A stretch of 35,870 nt of DNA from Corynebacterium pilosum DSM 20521 = CIP 103422 (GCF_000373805.1 NZ_KB892444.1:186-36055), one strand, 5' to 3'; positions 8,915 to 20,162 are shown, counted from the first letter of the stretch. Notes: a model not told the origin generated them from the sequence alone. A program made the numbers and translations.

Positions 8915-9009
8915 CAAACTGTTGGAACTCAACTGTTGGAACAGGGCGGTTTTTGCGACCTCAAAGGCCCGAACGCCCCTAATCCAACAGTTCAGCTTCG
9001 ACAGTTTGG
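8915..9009. repeat. Dispersed ~95-bp palindromic element, copy A
   Basis: This imperfect inverted repeat has about 34-bp arms and a ~25-bp loop. The left arm begins CAAACTGTTGGAACTCAACT, and AACTGTTGGAAC occurs twice in it. The right arm carries CCAACAGTTCAGCTTC and ends ACAGTTTG, which pairs perfectly with the first eight bases. Three further copies lie at 13026, 33831 and 35017. It lies between the converging mrpG and katA genes. It could be a bidirectional terminator, a REP-like non-autonomous element or a protein-binding array. Confidence 0.75.
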
Positions 9010-9027
9010 CCCGTGACCCAAGAAAAA

Positions 9028-9066
9028 CTCCGGCCCGGCCACCATTTCGGTAGCCGGGCCGGAGTT
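9028..9066 (-). terminator. Intrinsic terminator of katA
   Basis: A perfect 13-bp GC-rich stem, ACTCCGGCCCGGC (9028-9040) with GCCGGGCCGGAGT (9053-9065), is followed on the minus strand by TTTTTC. It lies about 28 bases beyond the katA stop codon. Confidence 0.88.
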
Positions 9067-9093
9067 CTTATGCGTTAATGCAGTGTTATTGCT

Positions 9094-10653
9094 TTACTGC
9101 TGTGCACGCTTCTGTGCCAGGGATTCGCGAACACGCTTGCCCAAGTCTTCATCGACGTTGGTCCAGTATTCGTAGACGCGCTCCTCAACATCCTTGTTCT
9201 TGATTGGCAGCATCTTGTTGGTGATGTTGTGAACGATGCGTTCCTTCTCACCATCGTCGAAGACCTCGCGGTACAGGATACCTGCCTGCATGAAGTCATC
9301 GTCGTCCTTGTGCTTGACATAAGCAGCACGGGTCAGATCGGTGCCGTGTGGGTCTGGGTTGACGTAGAGGTCATCCGCCTGGCCGTAGGTGGTGTGGTTG
9401 GAGGAAGAATCCTCGCCATTGTCCAAGTAGCCAGCGCCCTTGTCGGTGCGGTTCGGGCTGTAGTTTGGCTCACCCTCGTTGTTGAAGAAGTAAGCCATGG
9501 AGCCGCGCTCCGAGTAGGTGTTGACCTCGTTGATCGGACGGTTCACCGGCAGGTCGCGGTAGTTCGCGCCGATGCGGTAACGCTGCTGGTCAGCGTATGC
9601 GAACACACGGCCCTGCAGCATGCGGTCTGGGGAGAGGCCCACGCCGGGAACCAGGTTGGATGGGTCCAGCGCCATCTGCTCGATCTGTGCGTGGTAGTTC
9701 TTCGGGTTGCGGTTCAACACGAAGTAGCCCACATCGTGCAGCGGGTAGTCCTTCTGCGACCAGGTCTTGGTCAGGTCGAATGGGTTCCAGCGGTAGTTCT
9801 CTGCCTCGTCGAATGGCATGATCTGCACCTTGACGTCCCAGATTGGGTAGTCGCCGCGCTCAATTGCCTCGTAGAGGTCCTGGCGGTGGTAGTCGGCGTT
9901 CTTGCCGGCCATCTCCTCTGCCTCTTCGTCGGTGAAGCAGTCCCAGCCCTGGCGGGTCTTGAAGTGGTACTTCACCCAGACTGGGGTGCCTTCCTCGTTA
10001 ATCCACTGGAAGGTGTGGGAACCGAAGCCGTCCTGGTTGCGGGTGGTCTTCGGGGTACCGCGGTCGCCCATCAGGTAGGTCACCTGGTGTGCAGACTCTG
10101 GGGTGCGGGTCCAGAAGTCCCACTGCATCTCATCGTCACGCAGGCCGGAAGCTGGGTTGCGCTTCTGGGAGTGGATGAAGTCAGGGAACTTAATCGCGTC
10201 ACGCAAGAAGAAGGTTGGCGTGTTGTTACCAACGATGTCATAGTTGCCGTCTTCGGTGTAGAAACGCAGTGCGAAACCGTGCACGTCACGCCAGGTATCT
10301 GGGGAGCCTGCCTCGCCCGCAACGGTGGAGAAACGACCCGCCATTGGGGTGACGGTGCCCTTCTGGAACAGCTTCGCCTTGGTGTACTGGGAAACATCCT
10401 CAGTGATGTGCAGTTCACCGAAAGCGCCGTGGCCCTTAGCGTGAGGGATACGCTCTGGAACGTTCTCGCGGTTGAAGTGCGCGAGCTTCTCGATCATGTG
10501 GATATCATCCAGCACGTTCGGGCCCTGTGGGCCAGCGGTGACGGAGATGTTCTCGGAAGGAACTGGCGCACCATTCAAGCGAGTGGTGGTGCCGTCACCT
10601 GCGGCGCGCTCGCCACGGGAAACGACATTTTCTGCTGCTGACTTATCAGCCAT
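9094..10653 (-). CDS. katA: Monofunctional haem catalase
   Basis: This cytoplasmic enzyme converts hydrogen peroxide to water and oxygen. At 519 aa it fits the small-subunit catalases. Catalytic His71 lies in RIPHAKGHGAFGEL and the distal Asn in DIVGNNTPTFFLRD (N143/N144). The proximal haem-ligand Tyr lies in RVFAYADQQRYRIG. The ATG at 10653 has a perfect GGAGG at 10659-10663; an upstream in-frame codon was ignored. Proline is mostly CCA and codon choice is strongly biased, as expected for a highly expressed gene. It is divergent from the ECF sigma factor gene, an arrangement also known in C. glutamicum, and its promoter lies in the 131-bp gap. I see no iron-regulator box there. Confidence 0.96.
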   Translation of the reverse strand: MADKSAAENVVSRGERAAGDGTTTRLNGAPVPSENISVTAGPQGPNVLDDIHMIEKLAHFNRENVPERIPHAKGHGAFGELHITEDVSQYTKAKLFQKGTVTPMAGRFSTVAGEAGSPDTWRDVHGFALRFYTEDGNYDIVGNNTPTFFLRDAIKFPDFIHSQKRNPASGLRDDEMQWDFWTRTPESAHQVTYLMGDRGTPKTTRNQDGFGSHTFQWINEEGTPVWVKYHFKTRQGWDCFTDEEAEEMAGKNADYHRQDLYEAIERGDYPIWDVKVQIMPFDEAENYRWNPFDLTKTWSQKDYPLHDVGYFVLNRNPKNYHAQIEQMALDPSNLVPGVGLSPDRMLQGRVFAYADQQRYRIGANYRDLPVNRPINEVNTYSERGSMAYFFNNEGEPNYSPNRTDKGAGYLDNGEDSSSNHTTYGQADDLYVNPDPHGTDLTRAAYVKHKDDDDFMQAGILYREVFDDGEKERIVHNITNKMLPIKNKDVEERVYEYWTNVDEDLGKRVRESLAQKRAQQ

Positions 10654-10784
10654 TACAGCCTCCTTAAGGTTTGGGTTATTAATTGGTAGCAATTGATAGT
10701 TTACGGGAAATGGTAGGGCTTGGCAAGGAGTTTCCGCTCCGCCCCCAGCGTACCGAAAAGGCGCAGCTGGTAACCTTTACTTTC
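10654..10784. promoter_or_regulatory. katA / sigma factor divergent control region
   Basis: The gap contains two direct repeats AATTGGTAGC and AATTGATAGT (10680-10699), close to where the katA promoter should be. On the sigma-factor side a TAACCT -10-like hexamer (10771-10776) lies eight bases before the proposed GTG start, consistent with a leaderless mRNA. No Shine-Dalgarno sequence is visible before that GTG. Confidence 0.4.
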
Positions 10785-11348
10785 GTGAGCAGGCGAAACG
10801 ACGATTACGTCACCTCCCTGGCCCTGAAGGCCGGCAGAGGTGACAAGCGTGCGCTTTCACAATTCATCGAAGAAACTCACGACGACGTCTGGCGCCTTTT
10901 GGCCCACCTCGCAGGGCGCGAGCATGCCGACGACCTCACCCAAGAGACCTACCTCCGCGTGATGGGGTCACTGCCCAGTTTCGCCGCGCGGTCGTCGGCA
11001 CGCACCTGGCTTTTGTCCCTGGCCCGGCGCGTCTGGGTTGATAGCGTGCGCCACGATATGGCCCGGCCACGCAAATCCGCCACTGAGTATGACGACGTTG
11101 CGGCCAACACTCCAACGCGGGACAACCCCAACACGTGGAGCGACATGATTGACCTGCGCACGATGATCAATCAGCTGCCGGAGGAGCGTCGTGAAGCGCT
11201 CATCCTTACCCAGGTCCTGGGGTACACCTATGAGGAAGCCGCGAGGATTGCGGGCGTGCGCGTGGGAACGATCCGCTCACGGGTGGCGCGCGCCCGGCGC
11301 GACCTCATCGCAGCCACTGAGGCCCCCGCCGAAAAAGACAACAACTAA
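10785..11348 (+). CDS. sigC: ECF-type RNA polymerase sigma factor (SigC-like)
   Basis: This 187-aa sigma-70 factor of the extracytoplasmic function group has a region 2 (FIEETHDDVWRLLAHLAGRE, DDLTQETYLRVM, RTWLLSLARRVWVD). Region 4 carries a helix-turn-helix (LPEERREALILTQVLGYTYEEAARIAGVRVGTIRSRVARAR). The GTG at 10785 was chosen because upstream in-frame codons add unconserved sequence and it fits a leaderless start. No anti-sigma gene with a membrane segment follows. In C. glutamicum the SigC homologue next to katA activates cytochrome bd oxidase genes when electron transfer is impaired; the same role here is inference from position and similarity. Confidence 0.85.
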   Translation: MSRRNDDYVTSLALKAGRGDKRALSQFIEETHDDVWRLLAHLAGREHADDLTQETYLRVMGSLPSFAARSSARTWLLSLARRVWVDSVRHDMARPRKSATEYDDVAANTPTRDNPNTWSDMIDLRTMINQLPEERREALILTQVLGYTYEEAARIAGVRVGTIRSRVARARRDLIAATEAPAEKDNN

Positions 11349-11548
11349 GCCGCCTGCGCCTGGGCGGTACGCAGGAAAGCTAAATTGTTACCCATTAGCA
11401 ACATTGGCACCGCCTGCCCGCCAACTGGGCATTCCCCACTATCCGCACCATTTGCAAGGTTTAGGTATTCCCATACCGCTCCCCATTCGACTCGAAAATG
11501 AGTTAACTAGAGCGCACTATTGTTACTTTTAAATAGTGGAGTATTCAC
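11349..11548. promoter_or_regulatory. Intergenic region upstream of ykvI-like gene with SD-proximal inverted repeat
   Basis: Within this 200-bp gap, a perfect 7-bp inverted repeat CACTATT (11515-11521) / AATAGTG (11532-11538) ends inside the Shine-Dalgarno region GTGGAG (11536-11541) of the next gene. It could therefore act as an operator or fold in RNA to mask ribosome binding. A second palindrome-like motif TTGTTA-CCCAT-TAGCAA (11387-11403) lies further upstream. A weak 6-bp hairpin CCTGCG/CGCAGG after sigC is the only terminator candidate. Confidence 0.35.
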
Positions 11549-13000
11549 ATGCTTAAGAAGTCCATAGCGATTGGTATGGCATTTATCGGCGTCGTTGTCG
11601 GCGCCGGCTTTGCATCTGGCCAAGAGGCCGTGCAGTACTTTGTTGCATTCGGTAACTGGGGACTGGTTGGTGCCATCGTCGGTGCCCTCCTCATGCTCAT
11701 CATGGGCGTATCCATTCTGCAGCTGGGCAGTTACTTCCAGGCCAAAGAGCACATGGCAGTACTGGGCAATATTTCGTCGAAAATCGTTTCCTGGATTCTG
11801 GACATCGCCACAGTGATCACCCTGTTCTCCATTGGGTTTGTGATGTTCGCCGGTGGTGGCTCGAACCTGAACCAACAGTTTGGCTGGCCTCTGTGGATCG
11901 GCACCTTCCTCATGCTGTCGCTGGTGATCGCCACCGGTTTCCTCAACGTGGATAAGGTCACCACCGTGATCGGCGCCCTCACGCCGTTCATTCTCCTGTT
12001 CACCATTAGCGCCTGCGTGTACACACTCGTGGTGTCCTCACCTGACTGGTCCGTGATTGATTCCTACGCCACCAGCGAGGTGGCCACCACCCTGCCTAAT
12101 TGGTGGATTTCAGCGCTGAACTACACCGGGCTGAACGTCATGTGCGTGGTCTCCATGGCCCTGGTCATCGGCGGCAACCAGTTCGACACGAAGGCAGCCG
12201 GCTGGGGTGGCCTAATGGGCGGTCTTGCCTACCTGGTGATGCTGCTTCTGCTGGTCTCTTCCCTGTACGTCCAGGTGGAAACCGTCAATGGCGACGACAT
12301 GCCAGTTCTAACCTTGATCAATGAGATCCACCCAGTACTGGGCACGCTCATGGCCGTGGTGATCTTCGGCATGGTGTTCAACACGGCCGTGTCCATGTTC
12401 TATGCGCTGGCGAAGCGGCTGACCCGCGGGAAGGGCGAGAAGCAGTTCCGCATCGTTTATGTGGCCAGCTGCTTGATTGGCTTCGTCTTGTCGTTCATCG
12501 GTTTCCAGAAGCTGGTCGGCTACGTCTACCCGATCCTGGGCTACATGGGCCTGTTGATGATCGTGGTTGTCGCTGCCGCATGGCTGCGCGGTCGCTCCAA
12601 GCTGGATAAGGAAGGTCGCATCCGCATCCGCGCGATGGACCTGACCCGCCGCAAGATGGATCCCCGCCTGCGTTTCACTAAGCGCAATGAGCGCGAGCTT
12701 GCCCGCCTCACCGCCGCGTCCTCTGTTGCCAACGACATCTTCGAGGAGTCCATCTCCGAAGAGATTTCCAAAGAGCTCGCCGCCGACAAGGAGCTGCCAG
12801 ACTTTGACCCGGAGGATGGGCCATCTGACGTTGTCGTTGTCTCCCACACCGCTCCGGTCACGCACGGGGAGTACCTGACCACCCCGCCACGCGATGATGC
12901 TCTGAGCAAGGACGAGGACGAGATCACTGACGAAGAGTTCGCCGAGTGGGAGCGTGAAGCCCGCGAGGAGGAAGAGGAGCGTTCGCGTAACGACGAATAA
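11549..13000 (+). CDS. YkvI-family integral membrane transporter
   Basis: This 483-aa protein has about ten membrane helices in residues 1-350 and a charged cytoplasmic tail of about 130 residues ending in an Asp/Glu-rich stretch. The N-terminus IGMAFIGVVVGAGFASGQEAVQYF is the hallmark of YkvI-like proteins, distant members of the amino acid-polyamine-organocation superfamily; the GAGFASGQE loop corresponds to the substrate-binding helix break. The substrate is unknown. The ATG has GTGGAG at suitable distance. The long acidic tail is not present in short YkvI proteins of Bacillus (about 340-350 residues). A palindromic element follows 25 bases after the stop. Confidence 0.8.
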   Translation: MLKKSIAIGMAFIGVVVGAGFASGQEAVQYFVAFGNWGLVGAIVGALLMLIMGVSILQLGSYFQAKEHMAVLGNISSKIVSWILDIATVITLFSIGFVMFAGGGSNLNQQFGWPLWIGTFLMLSLVIATGFLNVDKVTTVIGALTPFILLFTISACVYTLVVSSPDWSVIDSYATSEVATTLPNWWISALNYTGLNVMCVVSMALVIGGNQFDTKAAGWGGLMGGLAYLVMLLLLVSSLYVQVETVNGDDMPVLTLINEIHPVLGTLMAVVIFGMVFNTAVSMFYALAKRLTRGKGEKQFRIVYVASCLIGFVLSFIGFQKLVGYVYPILGYMGLLMIVVVAAAWLRGRSKLDKEGRIRIRAMDLTRRKMDPRLRFTKRNERELARLTAASSVANDIFEESISEEISKELAADKELPDFDPEDGPSDVVVVSHTAPVTHGEYLTTPPRDDALSKDEDEITDEEFAEWEREAREEEEERSRNDE

Positions 13001-13025
13001 CCCGCCGCCCTGCGCCACCGCGCTT

Positions 13026-13116
13026 CACTGTCGAACCTCAACTGTTGGAACTGGGGCGTTTGGGTGTCCTAAACGGAGAAAACCGCCCTGTTCCAACATT
13101 CCAGTTCCAGCAGTTT
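13026..13116. repeat. Dispersed palindromic element, copy B
   Basis: The left arm begins CACTGTCGAACCTCAACTGT and runs to GGGGCG. The right arm contains CCGCCCTGTTCCAAC and CCAGTTCCAGCAGTTTG. The arms pair with a few mismatches around a ~24-bp loop unrelated to that of copy A apart from the GCGTTT entry. It sits between the stop of the YkvI-like gene and a separate bidirectional terminator. Confidence 0.7.
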
Positions 13117-13161
13117 GCAGTTTCTAGCGGCCGAGAGCGCCCGCGGAGCAGAGAAATAACG

Positions 13162-13189
13162 ATGGCCCGCCCCATGTGGGGCGGGCCAT
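13162..13189. terminator. Bidirectional intrinsic terminator
   Basis: A perfect 12-bp stem ATGGCCCGCCCC / GGGGCGGGCCAT encloses the tetraloop ATGT. TTATTTC follows on the minus strand and TCCTCTTT on the plus strand. It lies between the converging YkvI-like gene and the small secreted protein gene. Confidence 0.8.
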
Positions 13190-13209
13190 TCCTCTTTGAA
13201 ACCTTGAAA

Positions 13210-13650
13210 CTATCCGAAGATCTGCGCCAGTGTGGCTACCAAACCGGTTACCCAGGATGGAGGCTGCGACGTAGGAGTTGCCTCCATGGTGTTTTCCGGG
13301 CTCACCTTGTTGGTCACGGTGATCTCTACCTCGTCGATCAGCGAGCCGTCCTCGGCGACCAGGTCAAGGGTGACGCACTCGCCTTCCTCTGCGGAGGCGG
13401 GAACGGCGACGCGGAAGGTACCGTTCTGCCCCCAGACGCTCCACCCAGCAGGCAGGTGTGTGTCCTCGCTGATGCGTACCCGCCCAGACTCCAAGGAGGA
13501 AGGTTCGCCCGTAGGCTCAAGGACCACCGTCTCTCCAGGCTTGGCGGTCTCATCATCCCAGGCAAGATCTGGCTTCGCTGCTGCTACCGGCGCGCAGGCG
13601 ACCATGATCGCTGCGATGCCGGTGGCGAGCCACCCAGCCTTCGATGCCAT
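13210..13650 (-). CDS. Small secreted protein of unknown function
   Basis: This 146-aa protein has a clear N-terminal signal peptide (MASKAGWLATGIAAIMVACAPVAAA), with cleavage likely after the Ala run before KPDLAW. A cysteine in MVAC does not fit a standard lipobox, so anchoring as a lipoprotein is doubtful. The mature part is acidic and predicted to be beta-rich (GETVVLEP, EGECVTLDLVAEDG, DEVEITVTNKV), resembling an Ig-like or cell-wall-associated domain. It ends with a short hydrophobic stretch WVTGLVATLAQIF. The ATG at 13650 is preceded by AAGGTAGG, preferred to a TTG two codons upstream. I do not recognise a family. It lies beyond asd in the same orientation but has its own upstream gap with the asd terminator between. 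Confidence 0.65.
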   Translation of the reverse strand: MASKAGWLATGIAAIMVACAPVAAAKPDLAWDDETAKPGETVVLEPTGEPSSLESGRVRISEDTHLPAGWSVWGQNGTFRVAVPASAEEGECVTLDLVAEDGSLIDEVEITVTNKVSPENTMEATPTSQPPSWVTGLVATLAQIFG

Positions 13651-13777
13651 GAGCAATTACCTACCTTGAGATAGCGGAGAGATCGGGACCTTTCTTTGAC
13701 CTCCCCATATTGTGTCTCTGTCATCGAGTCCTTGCAAGCGGTGTTACCGCATTGAGATCGAATGTTAATAAAATACA

Positions 13778-13809
13778 AATGCCACTCCCCTGGGGTGAGA
13801 AGTGGCATT
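13778..13809 (-). terminator. Intrinsic terminator of the lysC-asd operon
   Basis: The stem AATGCCACT (13778-13786) / AGTGGCATT (13801-13809) has an inner CCCC/GGGG pairing and is followed on the minus strand by TGTATTTTATT. It starts 19 bases after the asd stop codon. Confidence 0.8.
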
Positions 13810-13827
13810 CTGACGAAGTGGTCGTCG

Positions 13828-14895
<1,068 letters not shown>

Positions 14896-14947
14896 CTACC
14901 TACAGTACCCCGTGTGCAGGTCGGCGCACTACACGGCCCCGGCAGGC

Positions 14948-15466
14948 TTAACGCCCGGTACCGGCGTACACAGTGGCGGCCTCGTCGCCACCGAGCTCGA
15001 ACTTGTCGTGGATCGCTACCGTGGCCTTGTCAAGGTCGGCTTCGCGAACCACAGCGGTGATACGGATTTCGGAGGTGGTGAACATCTCGATGTTGATGCC
15101 AGCATCGCGCAGCGCCTCGGAGAACTCTGCGGTCACACCTGGGTGAGACTTCATACCAGCACCGACTAGGGAAACCTTGCCGATCTGGTCGTCGTAGGTA
15201 ACGTTCGCCCAACCGTTCTCGTTCTGCAGGTTCGTCAGCAGCTCGACGGCGCGTGGGCCGTCTTCTGTAGGCAGGGTGAAGGTGATGTCAGTGGTGTTGT
15301 CGTCGAGGGAGGAGATGTTCTGGATCACCATGTCAATGTTGATCTCAGCATTCGCTAGGGCACGGAACACCTTGGCTGCCTCGCCTGGGTTGTCCGGGAT
15401 GCCCAGGATGGTGATCTTTGCTTCGGACTTGTCGGTTGCTACACCGGTCAGGACTGCTTCTTCCAC
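14948..15466 (-). CDS. lysC: Aspartate kinase beta subunit (internal in-frame start)
   Basis: An in-frame GTG at codon 250 of lysC (15466) is preceded by a perfect GGAGG (15475-15479) with an eight-base spacer. This would yield 172 residues, exactly the size of the C. glutamicum beta subunit, consisting only of the two ACT regulatory domains. Visible in the sequence are the start, the Shine-Dalgarno motif and the length; expression is inferred from the known C. glutamicum case. Confidence 0.8.
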   Translation of the reverse strand: MEEAVLTGVATDKSEAKITILGIPDNPGEAAKVFRALANAEINIDMVIQNISSLDDNTTDITFTLPTEDGPRAVELLTNLQNENGWANVTYDDQIGKVSLVGAGMKSHPGVTAEFSEALRDAGINIEMFTTSEIRITAVVREADLDKATVAIHDKFELGGDEAATVYAGTGR

Positions 15467-16213
15467 GGGGGTATCCTCCATCGATCCGGTTACTAGGGTG
15501 CCGGGGTCATTGCTATAAGACGAGCGAACTCGCATCGGGACGTTGAATGCGCGCGCATATTCCACGCTGCGCAGGACCAAAATCTTAGAACCGGCGGCGG
15601 CCAGTTCCAGCATCTCTTCAAAGCAGAGCTGCTCGATCTTCTGGGCATCTTTCACGATGCGTGGGTCGGCGGAGTAGATGCCGTCGACGTCGGAGTAGAT
15701 CTCACACACGTCTGCGTTTAGCGCTGCCGCCAGCGCCACCGCGGTGGTGTCGGAACCGCCGCGGCCCAGGGTGGTCACGTCGCGAGTGTCACGGTTGACG
15801 CCCTGAAAACCAGCGACGATGGCGATCTTGCCGTCGTCAAGCGCTTCCTGCACGCGCCCTGGGGTCACATCGACGATGCGGGCGTTGCCGTGACGCTCCG
15901 TTGTGAGGACGCCGGCCTGGGAGCCAGTAAAGGACTGCACCGGCGCGCCGAAGGACGCGATTGCCATTGCCACCAGGGAGTTCGAGATGCGCTCGCCTGC
16001 GGTGAGCAGCATGTCCATCTCGCGGGCAGGCGGGACGGGGTTGACCTGTTCCGCCAGGTCCAGCAATTCGTCAGTGGTATCACCCATTGCGGAGCAGACC
16101 ACCACGACATCATCGCCCTGTTTCTTTCGCGCGACGATCCGCTCTGCTACCGCGCGGATGCGCTCGGCGCTCTCCAGGGAAGAGCCTCCGTACTTCTGTA
16201 CGACCAGTGCCAC
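14948..16213 (-). CDS. lysC: Aspartate kinase, alpha subunit
   Basis: This enzyme phosphorylates aspartate, the committed step of the aspartate family. At 421 aa with a GTG start it has the same length as the C. glutamicum enzyme. The kinase domain carries [16 protein letters not shown] at the N-terminus, [12 protein letters not shown] and the [14 protein letters not shown] motif. Two ACT domains follow ([35 protein letters not shown]). The Ser and Thr of [14 protein letters not shown], which correspond to residues governing concerted lysine-plus-threonine feedback in C. glutamicum, are present, so the enzyme should be feedback-sensitive. GGAAAGGTGG precedes the GTG at 16213; an in-frame extension further upstream was rejected. 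It forms an alpha2-beta2 enzyme with the internally started beta chain. Confidence 0.96.
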   Translation of the reverse strand: MALVVQKYGGSSLESAERIRAVAERIVARKKQGDDVVVVCSAMGDTTDELLDLAEQVNPVPPAREMDMLLTAGERISNSLVAMAIASFGAPVQSFTGSQAGVLTTERHGNARIVDVTPGRVQEALDDGKIAIVAGFQGVNRDTRDVTTLGRGGSDTTAVALAAALNADVCEIYSDVDGIYSADPRIVKDAQKIEQLCFEEMLELAAAGSKILVLRSVEYARAFNVPMRVRSSYSNDPGTLVTGSMEDTPVEEAVLTGVATDKSEAKITILGIPDNPGEAAKVFRALANAEINIDMVIQNISSLDDNTTDITFTLPTEDGPRAVELLTNLQNENGWANVTYDDQIGKVSLVGAGMKSHPGVTAEFSEALRDAGINIEMFTTSEIRITAVVREADLDKATVAIHDKFELGGDEAATVYAGTGR

Positions 16214-16348
16214 AGGTGGGCCACCTTTCCGTCGAGGTCGGGGGAACGTGAGTTTTTGAGCTTTCAACGTGACTCACGCCGTTATGTTACCTGCATTACC
16301 CTCGCCTAACACCTTGAGGTGCACTATTTTTTCGTACGCCATACCATC

Positions 16349-17203
16349 ATGGGCGTGCCTAGCCTTGTTCTTGCCGTGTTGTTCGCCTTAGCCTCGGCGT
16401 TCACCATCGCATGGGGCACGGTCACCCGCCACCGCATCGTGACCTCCCCGGCTACATATTCCCGCACCGATTCGGTCTTGACCCGCGGCCTGACCAACCC
16501 CGCGTGGTGGTTATCCATCTTTTCCGCTTTCGCGGCATATCTGCTCCAGGTGGTGGCCCTCGGGTTCGGCACGTTGCTCGTCGTCCAGCCCGTGCTGGTG
16601 TTGTCGCTGATGTTCACGCTTATGCTCAGTGCTTACCTGGGCAAGGGCAGCATGGATCGTCGTGACGCGACATGGTCCGCGCTACTGACCGCCGCCGTCA
16701 TCGTCTTGATCGTGTTAGGAAGGCCCGTGCCCGGCGCGCAAGAACCCGACGTGGGCGCGTGGTGGGTTGCGGTCGCCGTCGGCGTTGCGGTGTGCGGCGT
16801 GGCAGCGCTTGTTGCTTATCGACGATCGCCTGGCACCATTTCTCTTTTCATGGGGGCGGTATGCGGCATTATTTTCGGCTACGTGGCCGTGTTGTCGAAG
16901 ACGGTGGCAGATCTTTATGTGTCCGGCGGGCTCCCGGCAATTTTTAGCACCTGGCCTGTGTACGTGTTGGTGGTCGCGGCGGTGGCGGGCACGGCCGCGC
17001 AGCAATACGCCTTTGCGGCGGGGCCACTGGAGTGGTCGCTGCCTGCGATGAAGGTGTTCGAGCCGGTGGTTGCGTTCTTACTGGGCTATGCGGTGTTGGG
17101 CGAACAGTTCGCGGTCAGTTCCGTGGCCGGGATGGCGGTGATGTTTGCGGCGTTGGCGACGATGTTCCTGGCCACCGTCCGTCTCGCTTCAAGCCAGGCG
17201 TAA
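16349..17203 (+). CDS. DMT-superfamily (EamA/NIPA-like) membrane protein
   Basis: This 284-aa protein has nine or ten predicted membrane helices and no large soluble domain. The two-half layout ends with YAFAAGPLEWSLPAMKVFEPVVAFLLGYAVLGEQF, which matches the last helices of the drug/metabolite transporter superfamily (a Glu-Pro-Val motif followed by a helix ending G-E). The substrate is unknown. The ATG at 16349 opens the first helix and was preferred to a GTG ten codons upstream. It is divergent from lysC across a 135-bp control region. A strong terminator follows directly. Confidence 0.75.
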   Translation: MGVPSLVLAVLFALASAFTIAWGTVTRHRIVTSPATYSRTDSVLTRGLTNPAWWLSIFSAFAAYLLQVVALGFGTLLVVQPVLVLSLMFTLMLSAYLGKGSMDRRDATWSALLTAAVIVLIVLGRPVPGAQEPDVGAWWVAVAVGVAVCGVAALVAYRRSPGTISLFMGAVCGIIFGYVAVLSKTVADLYVSGGLPAIFSTWPVYVLVVAAVAGTAAQQYAFAAGPLEWSLPAMKVFEPVVAFLLGYAVLGEQFAVSSVAGMAVMFAALATMFLATVRLASSQA

Positions 17204-17204
17204 C

Positions 17205-17236
17205 AGTAGCTGCTCGCAGCTACTCCCCCTTTTTTT
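17205..17236 (+). terminator. Intrinsic terminator
   Basis: The inverted repeat AGTAGCTG-CTCG-CAGCTACT, directly behind the DMT gene stop codon, is followed by five C and a run of seven T. It isolates that gene from the leuA leader. Confidence 0.9.
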
Positions 17237-17268
17237 GTGCCTTTTCGCCTTTTAACGCGTGTATGAGG

Positions 17269-17304
17269 TGGACAAGTTCTAGTTCCGCGTTTAGAGTGTG
17301 AGCT
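17269..17304 (+). promoter_or_regulatory. leuA promoter, leaderless leader-peptide transcript
   Basis: The -35 TGGACA (17269-17274) and -10 TAGAGT (17292-17297) are separated by 17 bases. The leader-peptide ATG lies seven bases past the -10, so transcription should start at or next to that ATG, with no room for a Shine-Dalgarno sequence. Confidence 0.75.
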
Positions 17305-19325
<2,021 letters not shown>

Positions 19326-19362
19326 CAGTTCGCTTCACGACGATGGCCTCCGCCGAGGCGGG

Positions 19363-19992
19363 CTAGCCGGCCAGTTTGCTCTCTGTTGCCAACAGGGCCA
19401 ACGCTGCGAGCAACTGGTCGCGGCGCATCGCCCCGACGAGCAGGCGGTGGTAGTCGCAATCACCTGTCTCCACATCAGCGGTGTCGCTGCAGACGGATCG
19501 GCGGGAGGCATTGTCGTTGTCCACCACGGTTTCAGCGGCTTGTGCGAAAGCCTCCAGCTGCGTGTCTTCCGGCAACTCCCCGTCAACCATGGCCAATGCA
19601 CCCAAGGAGTGGACTGCGGCCCGGTAGGCGGGGCTACTTTTTGACACATTCCAGCCCAGGCGCTCACAAAGACTGTCCAGACTGATGGATGCTTGCCGTT
19701 CAGACTCTTCGCGCCCGCATTCTGCAGTGGAGTTTTCACGCAGCGTGGCAAGCCCCTGGATCGGTGACCCACCTTGGTCAAACACGCGAAGCACCTTCCC
19801 GATCTCAGCCAAGGAGAGTCGACCGACATCGGAGAGAGCTCGAATCAGTTGGAGACGAGCTAGGTGGCCATTGTCATATCGGGCCTGGTTAGCCTGGGTC
19901 CGCACCCCTGGGTGAAGCAAACCTTCGCGGAGGTAGAACTTGATCGTCGATACGCCAATACCTGAGAGTTCACTTAAATTAGCCATGCGCAT
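19363..19992 (-). CDS. MerR-family transcriptional regulator
   Basis: This 209-aa DNA-binding protein starts with the winged-helix domain MANLSELSGIGVSTIKFYLREGLL, followed by RYDNGHLARLQLIRAL and LSLAEIGKVLRVFD. This is the typical MerR layout, with the coiled-coil linker next. The remaining ~120 residues are an unrecognised effector domain with three cysteines (C91 region, C131-C155 region) not in a known metal-binding pattern. The first ATG lies seven bases from a -10-like TAAAAT and has no Shine-Dalgarno, suggesting a leaderless mRNA. Its promoter has a 19-bp spacer spanned by an inverted repeat, so autoregulation by DNA distortion is likely. It converges on leuA with a 37-bp gap. Targets and signal are unknown. 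Confidence 0.85.
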   Translation of the reverse strand: MRMANLSELSGIGVSTIKFYLREGLLHPGVRTQANQARYDNGHLARLQLIRALSDVGRLSLAEIGKVLRVFDQGGSPIQGLATLRENSTAECGREESERQASISLDSLCERLGWNVSKSSPAYRAAVHSLGALAMVDGELPEDTQLEAFAQAAETVVDNDNASRRSVCSDTADVETGDCDYHRLLVGAMRRDQLLAALALLATESKLAG

Positions 19993-19999
19993 GATGTGT

Positions 20000-20030
20000 A
20001 TTTTACTTAATTTTTCTTAGAATTAAGCAA
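20000..20030 (-). promoter_or_regulatory. MerR-type long-spacer promoter with operator dyad
   Basis: Read on the minus strand, -35 TTGCTT (20025-20030) and -10 TAAAAT (20000-20005) are separated by 19 bases. The perfect dyad CTTAATT (20006-20012) / AATTAAG (20021-20027) fills that spacer. A 19-20 bp spacer covered by a dyad is the classic binding site of MerR proteins, which realign the promoter. The merR ATG lies seven bases from the -10. Confidence 0.65.
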
Positions 20031-20134
20031 AACTGTCGGGCCCCGCCCCACGCGCATTGTGACCTGCGATTTTACTTTTGCGCAGCTAGGCTTTCACGAT
20101 GAATTCCTCTAGACTAATGTCCGGAAGTGTAAGA

Positions 20135-20162
20135 TTGACGGGATGTATCACACCGATACTTT
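20135..20162 (+). promoter_or_regulatory. Candidate promoter of the Pro/Ala-rich envelope protein gene
   Basis: TTGACG (20135-20140), a 16-base spacer and TACTTT (20157-20162) precede the gene at 20211 by about 50 bases. GAGGAAG (20190s) would serve as its ribosome binding site, at a rather long distance from the ATG. Confidence 0.45.

Noticed and set aside
9229..10641. A 470-codon plus-strand frame opposite katA
   Set aside because: Same cause: antisense shadow of a highly biased gene, with no start context and no recognisable domain.
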